64,000 nucleotides of DNA from Roseiarcus sp963741405. Lineage in GTDB: Bacteria > Pseudomonadota > Alphaproteobacteria > Rhizobiales > Beijerinckiaceae. Each line of letters opens with the position of its first letter. The stretch's first letter is position 1. Below, one piece after another: positions 28,760 to 37,552 of this stretch. The stretch lies in the NCBI GenBank assembly GCA_963741405.1, contig CAVUHX010000007.1:131710-195709 (forward strand). The letters run 5' to 3'. The notes beneath the pieces were generated by a model that saw nothing but the letters and a program-made list of their open reading frames with translations, had not been told where the DNA came from and ran no database searches. The position numbers were made by a program, and so were the translations under genes.

Positions 28760-28880
28760 ATTACGGTGACACGCCCGTCTTTAAATGATTTTCTTCCGCG
28801 ACGGCGCCTTTTTCGCGCGGCTTTCGGCCGCGTTTGCCCGGCGCCGGCGAGCGGCCGAGGCGTTTCTCGATGCCGGCGAC
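28760..28880. repeat. Direct repeat, copy 1, downstream of NYN gene
   Basis: About 85 percent identical by eye to 29735-29856 over 121 bases, in the same orientation. On the minus strand both encode IEKRLGRS-APGKRGRKPR and then GAVAE up to a TAA, i.e. the basic 3' end of some gene whose 5' part is missing. Confidence 0.8.
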
Positions 28881-28944
28881 GGTCGGACGATTGGCTCAGT
28901 GACAGATTTCAATTGTCCTCGAAACCGGAGACGGCGCATGGGGC

Positions 28945-29712
28945 CTATTTGGCGCCCTTCCTGGCCGCCTTCGCCTTCGGCGCCGCCCCAAGGATTGATT
29001 TCGAACGAATTCGTATGGCGCCTCCCTTCGGATGCTCGACTTCGAATGCGTCTGTCTTTCGCACCAGGTCGCTCAGCTTGCGAAAGCCGAAGTTTCGCGG
29101 ATCGAAATCGGACGCCAGGTTGGCGAGTTGTTTGCCGACTTCTCCCAAGGGAACCCAGCCGTCGTCACTTTCCATCTCGGTAATGATCTTGTTGATGATC
29201 GGCACGGCTGCGCTGGGCGGCTGAAGAGGCTTGGATGCGCCATCCTGACTGTTCCCCGCGCCCGAGCCCGGAAGCAGGTTCTCGGCGTAGACAAATCTGC
29301 GGCAGGCCTGACGGAAGCTCTCCGGCGTCTTCTGCTCGCCAAAGCCAAACACGTCGACGCCCTGCTCACGGATGCGGGCCGCGAGCCGGGTAAAATCACT
29401 GTCCGACGAAACCAGACAAAATCCATCGAGCCGACCGCTGTGCAGCAGGTCCATGGCGTCGATGACCAGGGTGATGTCGGACGCATTCTTGCCGGTCGTA
29501 TAGGCAAACTGCTGTTGGGGTATGATGGCGTGCTTGGACAGCGTGTCCGCCCATGCCCTGGAGCGGGGATTGGAGAAGTCCCCATAGATGCGACGAACGC
29601 TCGCTTCGCCAATCTTGGCGATTTCCTCGAACAATCCATCGGCGATCTTCGCGGAAACGTTGTCGGCGTCGATCAGAACAGCGAGACGGGGCGAACGAAC
29701 TTCTGACGGCAT
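28945..29712 (-). CDS. NYN-domain ribonuclease-like protein with LOTUS/OST-HTH domain
   Basis: 255 residues. The NYN domain (about 8-145) has the PIN-like acidic residues: Asp15 and Asp17 in VLIDADN, Asp79 (NASDI), Asp85 (VIDAMD) and Asp104/Asp106 in VSSDSDF, plus FGEQKTP. A LOTUS/OST-HTH domain follows (about 168-232: IINKIITEMESDDGWVPLGE, NFGFRKLSDLVRKT). The tail is Lys-rich. NYN-LOTUS proteins (LabA/Limkain type) are predicted RNases recruited to RNA by the LOTUS domain. The gene is flanked by 120-base direct repeats. Confidence 0.88.
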   Translation of the reverse strand: MPSEVRSPRLAVLIDADNVSAKIADGLFEEIAKIGEASVRRIYGDFSNPRSRAWADTLSKHAIIPQQQFAYTTGKNASDITLVIDAMDLLHSGRLDGFCLVSSDSDFTRLAARIREQGVDVFGFGEQKTPESFRQACRRFVYAENLLPGSGAGNSQDGASKPLQPPSAAVPIINKIITEMESDDGWVPLGEVGKQLANLASDFDPRNFGFRKLSDLVRKTDAFEVEHPKGGAIRIRSKSILGAAPKAKAARKGAK

Positions 29713-29734
29713 GACGGCTGCTCCACTCGAGAGG

Positions 29735-29856
29735 CATTACGGTGAGTCGCCCGCCTTTACCTTATTGTCTTCCGCGACGGCGCCTTGTTTGCGCGGCTTG
29801 CGGCCGCGCTTGCCCGGCGCCAGCGAGCGGCCGAGGCGTTTCTCGATTTCCGCGAC
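29735..29856. repeat. Direct repeat, copy 2, upstream of NYN gene
   Basis: Partner of 28760-28880. On the minus strand it encodes VAEIEKRLGRSLAPGKRG, then RKPRKQGAVAEDNK and a TAA, ending 23 bases before the NYN start. The open frame begins right after the stop of the secreted-protein gene at 29880, so no full parent gene is present. Confidence 0.8.
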
Positions 29857-29879
29857 ACCATCAGAAACCCTTGCGATTC

Positions 29880-30791
29880 CTACGGCCTGACGCCCTGCGC
29901 CGGCGACACGCTCCACTCGACGAATTTAGCGGGACGATCGTTGCTGTTCGACACGACAATCTGGCCATCTGCCGGGAGTTCCCCCCATCCGATCCAGCCA
30001 AACTTGTTGAGCGTGACGAGGGCTTTCGGTTTGGCCTCGGCGTCGGAGCCGGCAGGGACAAAGCCCCACGTCAGCTGGCCTTCCTCGACCATGCGCAAAG
30101 TGGGATAGCGATCCGTTGTCACGATCCGGCTGCCCGGTGGCATCGTCACCGTCCGGATGGCGAGGGTCATCGCCCCGGCTGTCAGGATTTCCTTCTCGAT
30201 TGGCGCAAAATGGAACGGATTGACCGGAAAAACCTTCGCGGCGCCGTCGACAACGGCGAACTCGTCGGGCGTGCTCACCATTCCGTAAACCCAAGGCCCT
30301 CCAACAGCCAATTCGGCGTAGACGAATGGTGCGGACGCCCGGTTCTTGTAGCCTCCGCCGGGCAAGATGGCGTAATTGCAGGCCTCCATATCGCCAGGGT
30401 GGACGATGATCTCAGGACTTTCCGCCGCCTCGGCGAAGGGGGTCCCTCCTGCGGGGAGAGCATGGCACATTCCAAGAACGTCTGCCGGACTTGAGTGCGG
30501 CGCCAAGACGGACGATCCGCTGAGCGCCATGTGAAGGATCGCCCACTTTCCAAGGTTGGGGGGCATGTCCGGGATATCAACAGTCTTTCCGGGGGGCAGC
30601 GAATACCAGCCCGCCCAGATCTCCCCGCCCGGGGACATGCCCTCGGTCGAGATTGTCGCGGAACTACTCACGGAAGTCATGATCCCGCGCCATTTCGATG
30701 GGGTCTGTGCCGCCGACACCGAAGGAAAGGCGATCATGGCGCCCACCGCGATCGCGACCGCGGCGACGGTAACGAAAAGATGGCGCTTCAT
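29880..30791 (-). CDS. Secreted hypothetical protein, possibly cupin-like
   Basis: From ATG 30791, 303 residues with a signal peptide (MKRHLFVTVAAVAIAVGAMI to about SAAQ, 29). The mature part has repeated short beta motifs (EIWAGWYSLPPGKTVDIPDMPP, AMTLAIRTVTMPPGSRIV, TLRMVEEGQLTWGFVPAGS) suggesting one or two cupin-like barrels without the usual His metal set. Function unknown. It is preceded by a promoter with a FixK/FNR box at -41.5, so it is probably induced under low oxygen. Confidence 0.6.
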   Translation of the reverse strand: MKRHLFVTVAAVAIAVGAMIAFPSVSAAQTPSKWRGIMTSVSSSATISTEGMSPGGEIWAGWYSLPPGKTVDIPDMPPNLGKWAILHMALSGSSVLAPHSSPADVLGMCHALPAGGTPFAEAAESPEIIVHPGDMEACNYAILPGGGYKNRASAPFVYAELAVGGPWVYGMVSTPDEFAVVDGAAKVFPVNPFHFAPIEKEILTAGAMTLAIRTVTMPPGSRIVTTDRYPTLRMVEEGQLTWGFVPAGSDAEAKPKALVTLNKFGWIGWGELPADGQIVVSNSNDRPAKFVEWSVSPAQGVRP

Positions 30792-30887
30792 CGAGGCCTC
30801 CTCGCATATCTCACGAGGCGCCCCGCGACGCTTCCGTTTCCGACAAGCCGCACGCGCCCGGCGCGCCCCTTCCTCTCTAGCGCCGCA

Positions 30888-30929
30888 ATTGTAATGCCTT
30901 CGGCGCCCCCGCGCATTGACGCTGATCAA
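30888..30929 (-). promoter_or_regulatory. FixK/FNR-dependent promoter
   Basis: TTGAC-GCTG-ATCAA (30916-30929) fits the FNR/FixK consensus TTGA-N6-TCAA. On the minus strand TACAAT (30888-30893) is a near-perfect -10. The start would be near 30881, which places the box centre at -41.5, the class II position. The target is the secreted protein starting at 30791, with a leader of about 90 nt. The rest of the 351-base gap (30792-31142) shows no gene. Confidence 0.7.
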
Positions 30930-31142
30930 TGGGAAGGCGAAATCGACTTTGCTTAGCGGACCGGCAGGGACCGACTCCTCCTGCGGCGCCGGCGTCTGGC
31001 TCGTGATGACGAACGCGGCCTCTTCGTAATGACAGCCTCCTCTTGGCCGCCGCTCAAATCATAAGAGATCACGATGAGGGGGTTGGCGCAGTGGCGCGTG
31101 AAAGGGAGGAGCGACACAAGGCAAGAGGATTTACTGTGATGG

Positions 31143-31562
31143 GGTGGAGGTGGTCGTTGCGCGCAAGCTGACTCGCGGCCGGCTCGTCGCCTTCTTCGCC
31201 GAGCTGGCGCCGTGCGTGGTGGCGATGGAGGCCTGCTCCTCGGCCCATCACTGGGGGCGGCAATTGCTGGCGCTCGGGCACGAGGTTGATCCCGCCGGCG
31301 CATGTGAAGCCCGATGTCCGGCGCAACAAGAACGACGCGGCCGACGGGGCGGCGATTTGCGAGGCGGCATAGCGATCCGGAACGGATCGCGTTCCGCGAT
31401 CCTATGTCGGCCGGCCCAGAGGTTCGTGTCGGTGCGCGGAATCGACAACCAGGCCGAGTTGATGCGCCATCGGGCGCGCGAGCTGCTCGCTGGTCAGCGC
31501 ACGTCGCTCCTCAACGCTTTGCGCGGGCACATGGCCGAGATCGGCGTCGTCGCAGCGCAGGG
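31143..31562 (+). mobile_element. IS110-family transposase remnant
   Basis: Parts of an IS110-type DEDD transposase occur in two frames. From 31143: RGRLVAFFAELAPCVVAMEAC (with the conserved Glu), then HHWGRQLLALGHEV. After a shift, about 31290-31348: PAHVKPDVRRNKNDAADGAA then ICEAA and a stop. Back in the first frame, about 31420-31562: QAELMRHRARELLAGQRTSL then LNALRGHMAEIGVVA. The start and the C-terminal Ser-containing domain are missing. It is a dead fragment. Confidence 0.8.
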
Positions 31563-32127
31563 GGCGCAGCACGCCTACGACCTCAAGCGCCTGGCCGTCG
31601 CTTCGCCGGATCCGGGCGGGCGGTGACCGGTGTTTTCCCTTGGCTGAAACACGCCGCTCAACAGGATGGTCCCGCCAACCCAAGCCCGATGCCCTCGAGC
31701 CTGAGGGATTATGGTCCGAGCCCAGGCTCAACCGGATGTGAGGTGATGCGGCCATCAAGGCTGCATGGCGAAAAACGGACTCACGCTTCGGATCCAAACC
31801 CAAAGGAGAACGCAAAATGCCGAAATGAAAATCACCCTTGACCGGAAACGCCCCATGTGAGGGAGAATCGCCGCCGCGCCCATCCTTCGATTGCCGATAA
31901 TATTTTGTCAATTCAGAGGATTGGGCATGGTTCTTTATGTAATGTAGTAGCAAAGGAACAGTGAGAGAGTTGGGAGCGGAAACGCCATGCGGAGAGGAGC
32001 CTCGCGGCCCGGCGTGACCTTGCAATCGTCAAGAACGGCTAAACTCCCAGCGAGGGTGGATGTGGCGCCAAAGGCTTGCGCCGTCTTCTTCCCAATCGAC
32101 CGGAACATCCGCCTATAACAAGCTGTT
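31563..32127. other. Gene-free stretch after the IS110 remnant
   Basis: No coding region is supported. It probably contains the right part of the decayed IS110 element; 31880-31960 is AT-rich compared with the surroundings. Confidence 0.4.
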
Positions 32128-32793
32128 CTACCTTGCTTTCCGTCGTTTGGCCTTTCCCTTCGAAACGGCCGACACGGCATAGCCGTGCGGGCCGCACCAG
32201 CCCGGAAGGTAGTCGGCGTCCCCGGTTGCGGCCAGCGCGAGCGCTTCAGCCAGCGCGGCCTCGAAATCCGTGTGGATCGTCTTCGCCTTGATGCGCGGAC
32301 GCAAGAAGTCGGCCCACAGAAATTCGGCAAAGGGTGTCGAGTCCTTGGCGAAGCCGCCACTCGTGCGCAACTCGCCGGCGAGGGAGCGATAGGGGTCGTC
32401 CTCCATGCCGGTGACCATTTTCGGCAAGTCGGAGAATGGCCGGCGCCGGCCCTTGCCGTCATAGGGGTGAGCCCAGCCATGGAAATCCAGCATGTTCCAG
32501 AACGAGTCGGCGGGCAGGCGGCTGAGATCCGCGACCACGGTGACGAACACGCTGTCGACGCCCTCCTCGTGGAGCGCGAGCGCGAGATGATGGTGATCGG
32601 TCAGGTAGTGCTCGCCGCCCGGGCCGAGAACCGTCGGAACCATATGTGCCTCGAGAAACTTCGCCAGATCCGATCTGGTCTTCTTTTTCCATTCGTCGCG
32701 CTTGCGACGAACCTCCTCCATTCCGACCGAGATCTGGGTGGGCCTAAGGCCCAGGATCGGCGTAGCGTGCAGGACGGGGTCGCTGAGGCTCAT
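32128..32793 (-). CDS. ParB-like nuclease-fold protein (ParBc_2 type)
   Basis: The ATG at 32793 has a GGAAGAA ribosome site 6 bases upstream, giving 221 residues; an in-frame ATG at 32871 is possible. The N-terminal part has the ParB/sulfiredoxin-like pattern: LRPTQISVGMEEVRRKRDEW near 16-35 and YLTDHHHLALAL near 64-75, whose DHHH is the usual motif of this group. The C-terminal part is helical with a basic end (SKGKAKRRKAR). The family is called a putative nuclease but is uncharacterised. It diverges from the kinase-like secreted protein gene at 33067. Confidence 0.75.
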   Translation of the reverse strand: MSLSDPVLHATPILGLRPTQISVGMEEVRRKRDEWKKKTRSDLAKFLEAHMVPTVLGPGGEHYLTDHHHLALALHEEGVDSVFVTVVADLSRLPADSFWNMLDFHGWAHPYDGKGRRRPFSDLPKMVTGMEDDPYRSLAGELRTSGGFAKDSTPFAEFLWADFLRPRIKAKTIHTDFEAALAEALALAATGDADYLPGWCGPHGYAVSAVSKGKAKRRKAR

Positions 32794-33066
32794 GGGCAAT
32801 TCTTCCGGCTCGACGGTTCCGATTGCAAAAATGTCACCTTGTGCGGCCGGGGTCGATGAGACTTCACCCATTTCGGTGGATTCGGTCCGTCCGGCAGGGT
32901 GACGTGTCGAACGCCAGAAGCGTCGCGAGAGGATCGACGCCGAAGAGCTTCGTGCGAGGATGAGCGGCGGTCGAGACGGCATGTGAACCGGATCACAGCG
33001 GGCGAACCCTCGCTCCTGTATGGAATACGCCGGCAGATCTGGCAAAGGCGCATGGGGAGAACCCGA

Positions 33067-34449
33067 ATGAACAGCCGCGTTGTATGGGTCGCGATATTGA
33101 GCAGCTTGGCCAGCGCCTCGCACGCTTTGGACTTTAAAGACTGGACCGGCGGCCGCAAGGTGGAAACGCCTCCGGGAGCCGTCGCCAACGAGATCTGCGT
33201 ATTGCCGAAGCCTATGCCAGGCGTGGTCTACATGGAGAAGGATCAGAAAAAAGAGGAGGACCTTTGTGGCCTATCCTTCGAACAAACCAATGGCATTTGT
33301 CCGAAGCTGATCAGCACGAATCCGGGCGTCGATATCTATGACCTGAAAGCGCCGCTGACCAAGGACGTTTTTGAAGCCAAGGATTGCGGCAACGTCAAAA
33401 GCGCGGGCAAAGCGGCGCAGAAAGAGGCGAAGTTCAAGCAAAGCACCTCATGCAGCTATGCGCCTTCGCTCCTGGCCTACTATCACTTTTCGCGTGCGCT
33501 CGGCCGCATCGTGCATGTTCCGGTCGCGGTGGTGCGCACGATGGACATTAAGCAACACCTGGCGGTGGCGAACAAGGCCGCCTCTCTCCTGGCTGGCCGC
33601 AAGGATCTCATCGCCCAGACCTGGGCGGGGTTGCGCGCGGCGGACCAGAACATCGGCGCCCATCCCGAGCTTTACGACGTTCAAAATCGGTTGATCTATG
33701 GCGCCCTTCAAGCGAATCCGCGTTCGGAAGTGAAGTACTCGGACTTCAACCGCTACGCCAGCTACGCCACGCGCTACACAGATTTCATGGGGCGCCCGCA
33801 GGTGCGCGCCGTGATGACGGCTGCGCCGGTGGCCTTGCTTCTCGGGCGCGACAACAAGGCCAACATTCAAGCGATGGTTCAGTACAAGGATCTTTCCGAC
33901 ATGATCCTGATTGACACGCTCCTGAACCAGCAGGATCGCATCGGCAATATCCATAATCAGTGCGCATATTATTTGTTGAACAAGGGTGCGCTTGTTGGCT
34001 CGTCGGACACCAAGTGCGATGAGCCCGAACGCCCGGACAAGGCGGCGGCGGACGCTCCGACCTTCGACGACAGTGTTTTGATCAAAGAGATGATGCTCAA
34101 GGACAATGACTGCGGCGTGGCGAAGAGCAACAAGTTCAACGATGTGAAGGCCTTGGAGAAACTGCGCCACATGAGCGCCGGAACGTACGCCGGATTTATG
34201 GCCTTGGCCGATACGCTGGAAACTCCAGCAGGGGCGGCTTGGATGAAATCCGAGCTCCTGTTCACCGACAAGGACGTGGCTTCGATCCGCACCAACGCCG
34301 CTCGCATCAAGCAAGTGTTGCTCTCGGGTTGTCAGTCGGGCCAGTTGCATTTGGACGTGGATCTCGAAGCGATGCTGGCCGGAAAACTGCCGATCGATAC
34401 ACGTAATTTGTGTGCGAAAGAGCAGGTTGGGAATGGTCCTACGCAATAG
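33067..34449 (+). CDS. Secreted protein with FAM20C/HipA-like kinase motifs
   Basis: 460 residues with a signal peptide (1-20, cleavage near SHALD) and ten cysteines, as in a disulphide-bonded exported protein. Motif order resembles the FAM20C/PI3K-like kinase fold: a helix then ALGRIVHVPVAVVRTMD (145-160; compare LGFRRVPP in FAM20C); LIDTLLNQQDRIGNIHN (281-297) as the catalytic loop with Asp290; KDNDCGVA (345-352) as the metal-binding DFG-like motif with Asp346; then EKLRHMSAGTYAGFMAL. The Glu that pairs with the ATP-site Lys is not obvious, so it may be a pseudokinase. This assignment is by motif reading only. Confidence 0.5.
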   Translation: MNSRVVWVAILSSLASASHALDFKDWTGGRKVETPPGAVANEICVLPKPMPGVVYMEKDQKKEEDLCGLSFEQTNGICPKLISTNPGVDIYDLKAPLTKDVFEAKDCGNVKSAGKAAQKEAKFKQSTSCSYAPSLLAYYHFSRALGRIVHVPVAVVRTMDIKQHLAVANKAASLLAGRKDLIAQTWAGLRAADQNIGAHPELYDVQNRLIYGALQANPRSEVKYSDFNRYASYATRYTDFMGRPQVRAVMTAAPVALLLGRDNKANIQAMVQYKDLSDMILIDTLLNQQDRIGNIHNQCAYYLLNKGALVGSSDTKCDEPERPDKAAADAPTFDDSVLIKEMMLKDNDCGVAKSNKFNDVKALEKLRHMSAGTYAGFMALADTLETPAGAAWMKSELLFTDKDVASIRTNAARIKQVLLSGCQSGQLHLDVDLEAMLAGKLPIDTRNLCAKEQVGNGPTQ

Positions 34450-34579
34450 AATCAGACGCTTCGCACCCTCTAGCCACGCTGCAGCCCATTGGAATCGCGG
34501 CAAGCGGCTCGCTCGGGTCACCGGAGGGGCCGCCCGGCATTTCTCGAGCTTGCGCCCGCACAATCCGAGACGGCGTTTT

Positions 34580-35479
34580 ATGGATGAGCAGCCGGTGAGA
34601 AGCGTCGAGACCGACGCCCTGTGGATCGCCTATGTCGAACACGGTCCAACCCATGGCTGGCCGGTCATCCTGTCGCACGGCTTCCCCTACGACGTGCATG
34701 CTTTCGATGAGGTGGCTGCGATCCTGGCGCGAGCAGGAGCGAGGGTCATCGCTCCGTATGCGCGGGGGTTCGGCTCAACACGCTTCGTTTCCGACGATAT
34801 CATGCGGAGCGGGCAGCAGGCCGCCCGCGGCCGCGACATCGTCCAGCTTGCCGACGCTCTCGGTCTGGAACGCCCGATCCTCGGTGGTTTCGATTGGGGA
34901 GGCAACGCGTCCTGCGTGGCGGCGGCGCTGTGGTCGGAACGGGTTGGCGGCCTTGTATCCTACGCGGGCTACGACGTGATCGATGTGAGTCGACAACGCC
35001 ACCCCGTGGCGCCATCGCTCGAGCGCGTCTTCTGGTATCAGCACCTTTTTCAGACCGAACGTGGGCGCGAATGCCTGACTGAAAACCGCCGCGAATTGTG
35101 CCGGATGCTGTGGGGCGAATGGTCGCCGGGCTGGCGGTTCGATGACGCAACGTTCGCTCGGTCCGCGGCCGCTTTCGAAAATTCCGACTTCGTGGATGTC
35201 GTGATCCATTGTTACCGCTGGCTCTTTGGCCTCGAGGCGGGCGACCCTGCGTTTCAACCGCTCGAAGACCGCCTTGCGCAGAAGCCCACGGTGGACGTGC
35301 CGACGGTGACGATCGACGGCGCGACCGACCCGCTCAAGCCTGGTGGGACCGCAGACCACGACCGCATGTTTGTCGGGCCGCACGAGCACCGCGTCGTCGA
35401 TGCGGGACACAACCTGCCGCAGCAGGCGCCCCAACCGTTCGCCGACGCGGTCCTCAAGGTTCGCGATTGGCGGTCCTGA
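34580..35479 (+). CDS. Alpha/beta hydrolase, epoxide-hydrolase-like
   Basis: From ATG 34580, 299 residues. SHGFPYDVHAFDEV near 33-46 is the oxyanion region. The nucleophile elbow GGFDWGG (about 108-114) has Asp instead of Ser, as in epoxide hydrolases and haloalkane dehalogenases. The final His is in VVDAGHNLPQQAP (about 278). It lacks a signal peptide. It would open epoxides or cut carbon-halogen bonds; epoxide hydrolase is more common. It lies 130 bases after the kinase-like gene, perhaps cotranscribed. Confidence 0.82.
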   Translation: MDEQPVRSVETDALWIAYVEHGPTHGWPVILSHGFPYDVHAFDEVAAILARAGARVIAPYARGFGSTRFVSDDIMRSGQQAARGRDIVQLADALGLERPILGGFDWGGNASCVAAALWSERVGGLVSYAGYDVIDVSRQRHPVAPSLERVFWYQHLFQTERGRECLTENRRELCRMLWGEWSPGWRFDDATFARSAAAFENSDFVDVVIHCYRWLFGLEAGDPAFQPLEDRLAQKPTVDVPTVTIDGATDPLKPGGTADHDRMFVGPHEHRVVDAGHNLPQQAPQPFADAVLKVRDWRS

Positions 35480-35625
35480 ACCCGCCGACCGTATTGGAGT
35501 TGGAGAGAACGAAGTGTCGCTGTAATCCGGAATTCCCCCGGCGGGATGCTGCCGCCGCTTCGGTGTCGCCTGCTGAAGCCTATTGCCCCGACGACCAGCC
35601 CCGTCGATCCGATCCTGAAGCCCGA

Positions 35626-36159
35626 CTAACGCTTCCGTCCTGCCAGACGGTCGACGAGGCTCTGCGCCTCCCTGATCAGGCCGGCGAACTGGGGCTCCTT
35701 TGCGACGTGTGCGCTGAAGCAGGCGCGATAGGCCCTGTCGCCGTGATCGGACGCCTCCGCTGCCTGCTCACGCCTGGCGTTCGTCCAGACCGCCCGGCAG
35801 GCGGGGATCGTGCCAATCGGAGATTTACGGCGGATGCGGGCGACAAGGACCCGATCGCCCCGGATGACGGTCGCGACAATCGTGTCCGGCGGCCAGGGGC
35901 CGTCCGACTGTTGGAACACGCCGAGCGCCGCGCGGCGAGATCGGCGCTCGCCGGCTTCGTGACCGGCAGGTCGGCGTATTTTGCGAAGGCTGCGTCTTCG
36001 CCGACCGAAAAAGTGTAGAAATTGTCTTGGCCGGCGGCGGCCTCGACGGCTGCCGGAAGGCGGCGGTCCTTGTCTTCGTCCTTCGCCATCTGTTCGACCT
36101 ACGAGAGCGCCGCCCGCCGCGAGCGGCAGAGCGAGCAGAATCACTGCGGACCTCGTCAT
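35626..36159 (-). pseudogene. Secreted hypothetical protein with two compensating frameshifts
   Basis: The ATG at 36159 starts a signal peptide (MTRSAVILLALPLAAGGALV). Near 36100 the sensible sequence shifts frame: VEQMAKDEDKDRRLPAAVEA, then QDNFYTFSVGEDAAFAKYAD and LPVTKPASADLAARR. Near 35930 it returns to the first frame: GVFQQSDGPWPPDTIVATVI to LVDRLAGRKR and stop. Each half looks like real protein only when the frames are joined. So it is either a pseudogene or carries two sequencing errors. Family unknown. Confidence 0.55.
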
Positions 36160-36238
36160 CGAGCCCCCCTTGCCGCCGCGGTAAGTCGGGCGGAGCCACG
36201 CTGCCGCTTCGGCCCCGCGCCACACAGCTCCAGCGCGT

Positions 36239-36628
36239 TCAATCCGTCAGGTTGAGCGTCTTTTGCGCGCAGACGTCGACATCGGACGCATCCATCGACT
36301 GGCCATCGGCGAAGGTCCCGTGCAGGTCCACGCGACAATTAAAGGCCCGCGGCAAGATAGCCGGCGCCTGCTTGCCGGATTTCACCGCACCGAGCACCTT
36401 CGTCCAGTTTGCCGAGCCGCTCTCTGAAGCCTGCAACTGGACGAGATCGGCCTTGCGCCCGTTCGTCACGATTACCGTGACGGTGGGTGGGCTCGCCGAC
36501 GTCTTCGGCTTCGGCTTTTCGGGCGCGGCTGCGCGGTGTGCGGGCTCCGCGTTCTGCGCGAACGTCGGCGCCGCGACGAGGCCGCACAGCGTCGCCGCGA
36601 GCGCCACGACCACGGTCCTGCTCCTCAT
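36239..36628 (-). CDS. Small secreted hypothetical protein
   Basis: From ATG 36628, 129 residues with a signal peptide ending PTFAQ (about 25), a Pro/Lys linker (PEKPKPKTSASPP), and a compact domain (VTVIVTNGRKADLVQLQAS, RAFNCRVDLHGTFADGQSM, DVDVCAQKTLNLTD) with two cysteines that could pair. I do not recognise the family. The neighbouring frameshifted secreted gene is on the same strand downstream. Confidence 0.65.
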   Translation of the reverse strand: MRSRTVVVALAATLCGLVAAPTFAQNAEPAHRAAAPEKPKPKTSASPPTVTVIVTNGRKADLVQLQASESGSANWTKVLGAVKSGKQAPAILPRAFNCRVDLHGTFADGQSMDASDVDVCAQKTLNLTD

Positions 36629-37146
36629 CACATTCCTCCTGCCTGCACAAATCGCGAGCCGACGGGGCTTGCCTTCCCGAGGATGGCGCCGGCGGAGGCG
36701 AAGGAAAAGCCGAGTGCTGACGACACGATGTCGCGGCACTTGCGGCGCGTCGCCCGTTGCTCGGCTGTCGACCACGACCATCCCGTCAAAGACGTCCCTG
36801 CCTGACGACACCCTTACGCTATTCCGGTGACGCTCGCTTTCATTTCCCGGTAGCCTCATTCCCGTTGCAAACCCGGGAATGTCAGCGGCCCGCAATGACC
36901 GTGGATTACGGGGACGCGACACGAACTGCAAAACATTGCCGGATACGCGGTATGGATCCGGAATATCGCAGGCCGAGCGGTCCGGGCTTGCGTCCCGGGC
37001 CCGGGCGATGGCGCCGGGCGCGGCGTTGCGCGATACTTCGTGGCGTCGCACCTGGATGCAGGACGCCAGCCATCAGGCGTCCCGTCCGCCGTGGCGATTT
37101 CGTCGCCGCCATTCATCACTGCAACGAAGCGCAGGAGGACAACCAC
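36629..37146. other. Gap without recognisable genes
   Basis: Several overlapping ORFs exist but none shows family motifs or a convincing start. I see nothing else here apart from the AGGAGG ribosome site for the gene at 37147. Confidence 0.5.
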
Positions 37147-37377
37147 ATGAGCCGCCCGACCGCAATCGCCGAGGATGCGTTTCAATTCGCGATGCACGAA
37201 TTGCAGCAAGTGAAAACCACGACGAACGACGAGGTGAACCTGCATGTCAGGGCTGCGTTGAGCAATATGGCTTACGGGCTGAAAAACCTCTCCGTCGGCG
37301 TGCGCGCCACCTACATGCTTCTGGAGGAGGTGCAGAGGGACTTGCGGCAAAACAACAGCCAGACTCGCCGACCTTGA
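37147..37377 (+). CDS. Small helical hypothetical protein
   Basis: 76 residues, with a strong AGGAGG site 7 bases before the ATG. The sequence is amphipathic and helical (EDAFQFAMHELQQVKTTTND, LHVRAALSNMAYGLKNLSVG, ATYMLLEEVQRDLRQ), without membrane segments. Unknown function. Confidence 0.6.
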   Translation: MSRPTAIAEDAFQFAMHELQQVKTTTNDEVNLHVRAALSNMAYGLKNLSVGVRATYMLLEEVQRDLRQNNSQTRRP

Positions 37378-37552
37378 GCGGATTGCGCCATGCGGCGCGC
37401 AAGCTTCACCGGTAGCCGCTGAGGCCGCTCAGCCGGCTTGAGGCCGCGGCCGATCAGGCCTCTGCTCCTGATCGAATCTCAGCCGTTACCTTCGGGATTC
37501 GGGGACATGATACGAAATTGCAGAACGTGTCATGTCCTCCTTCATGCCGGGC

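Larger units (their letters stand above)
28573..28944. other. Gap holding a CRP-like promoter and a direct-repeat copy
   Basis: No gene is seen. It contains the regulatory palindrome described at 28671-28724 and, at 28760-28880, one of the two direct repeats flanking the NYN gene. Confidence 0.6.
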
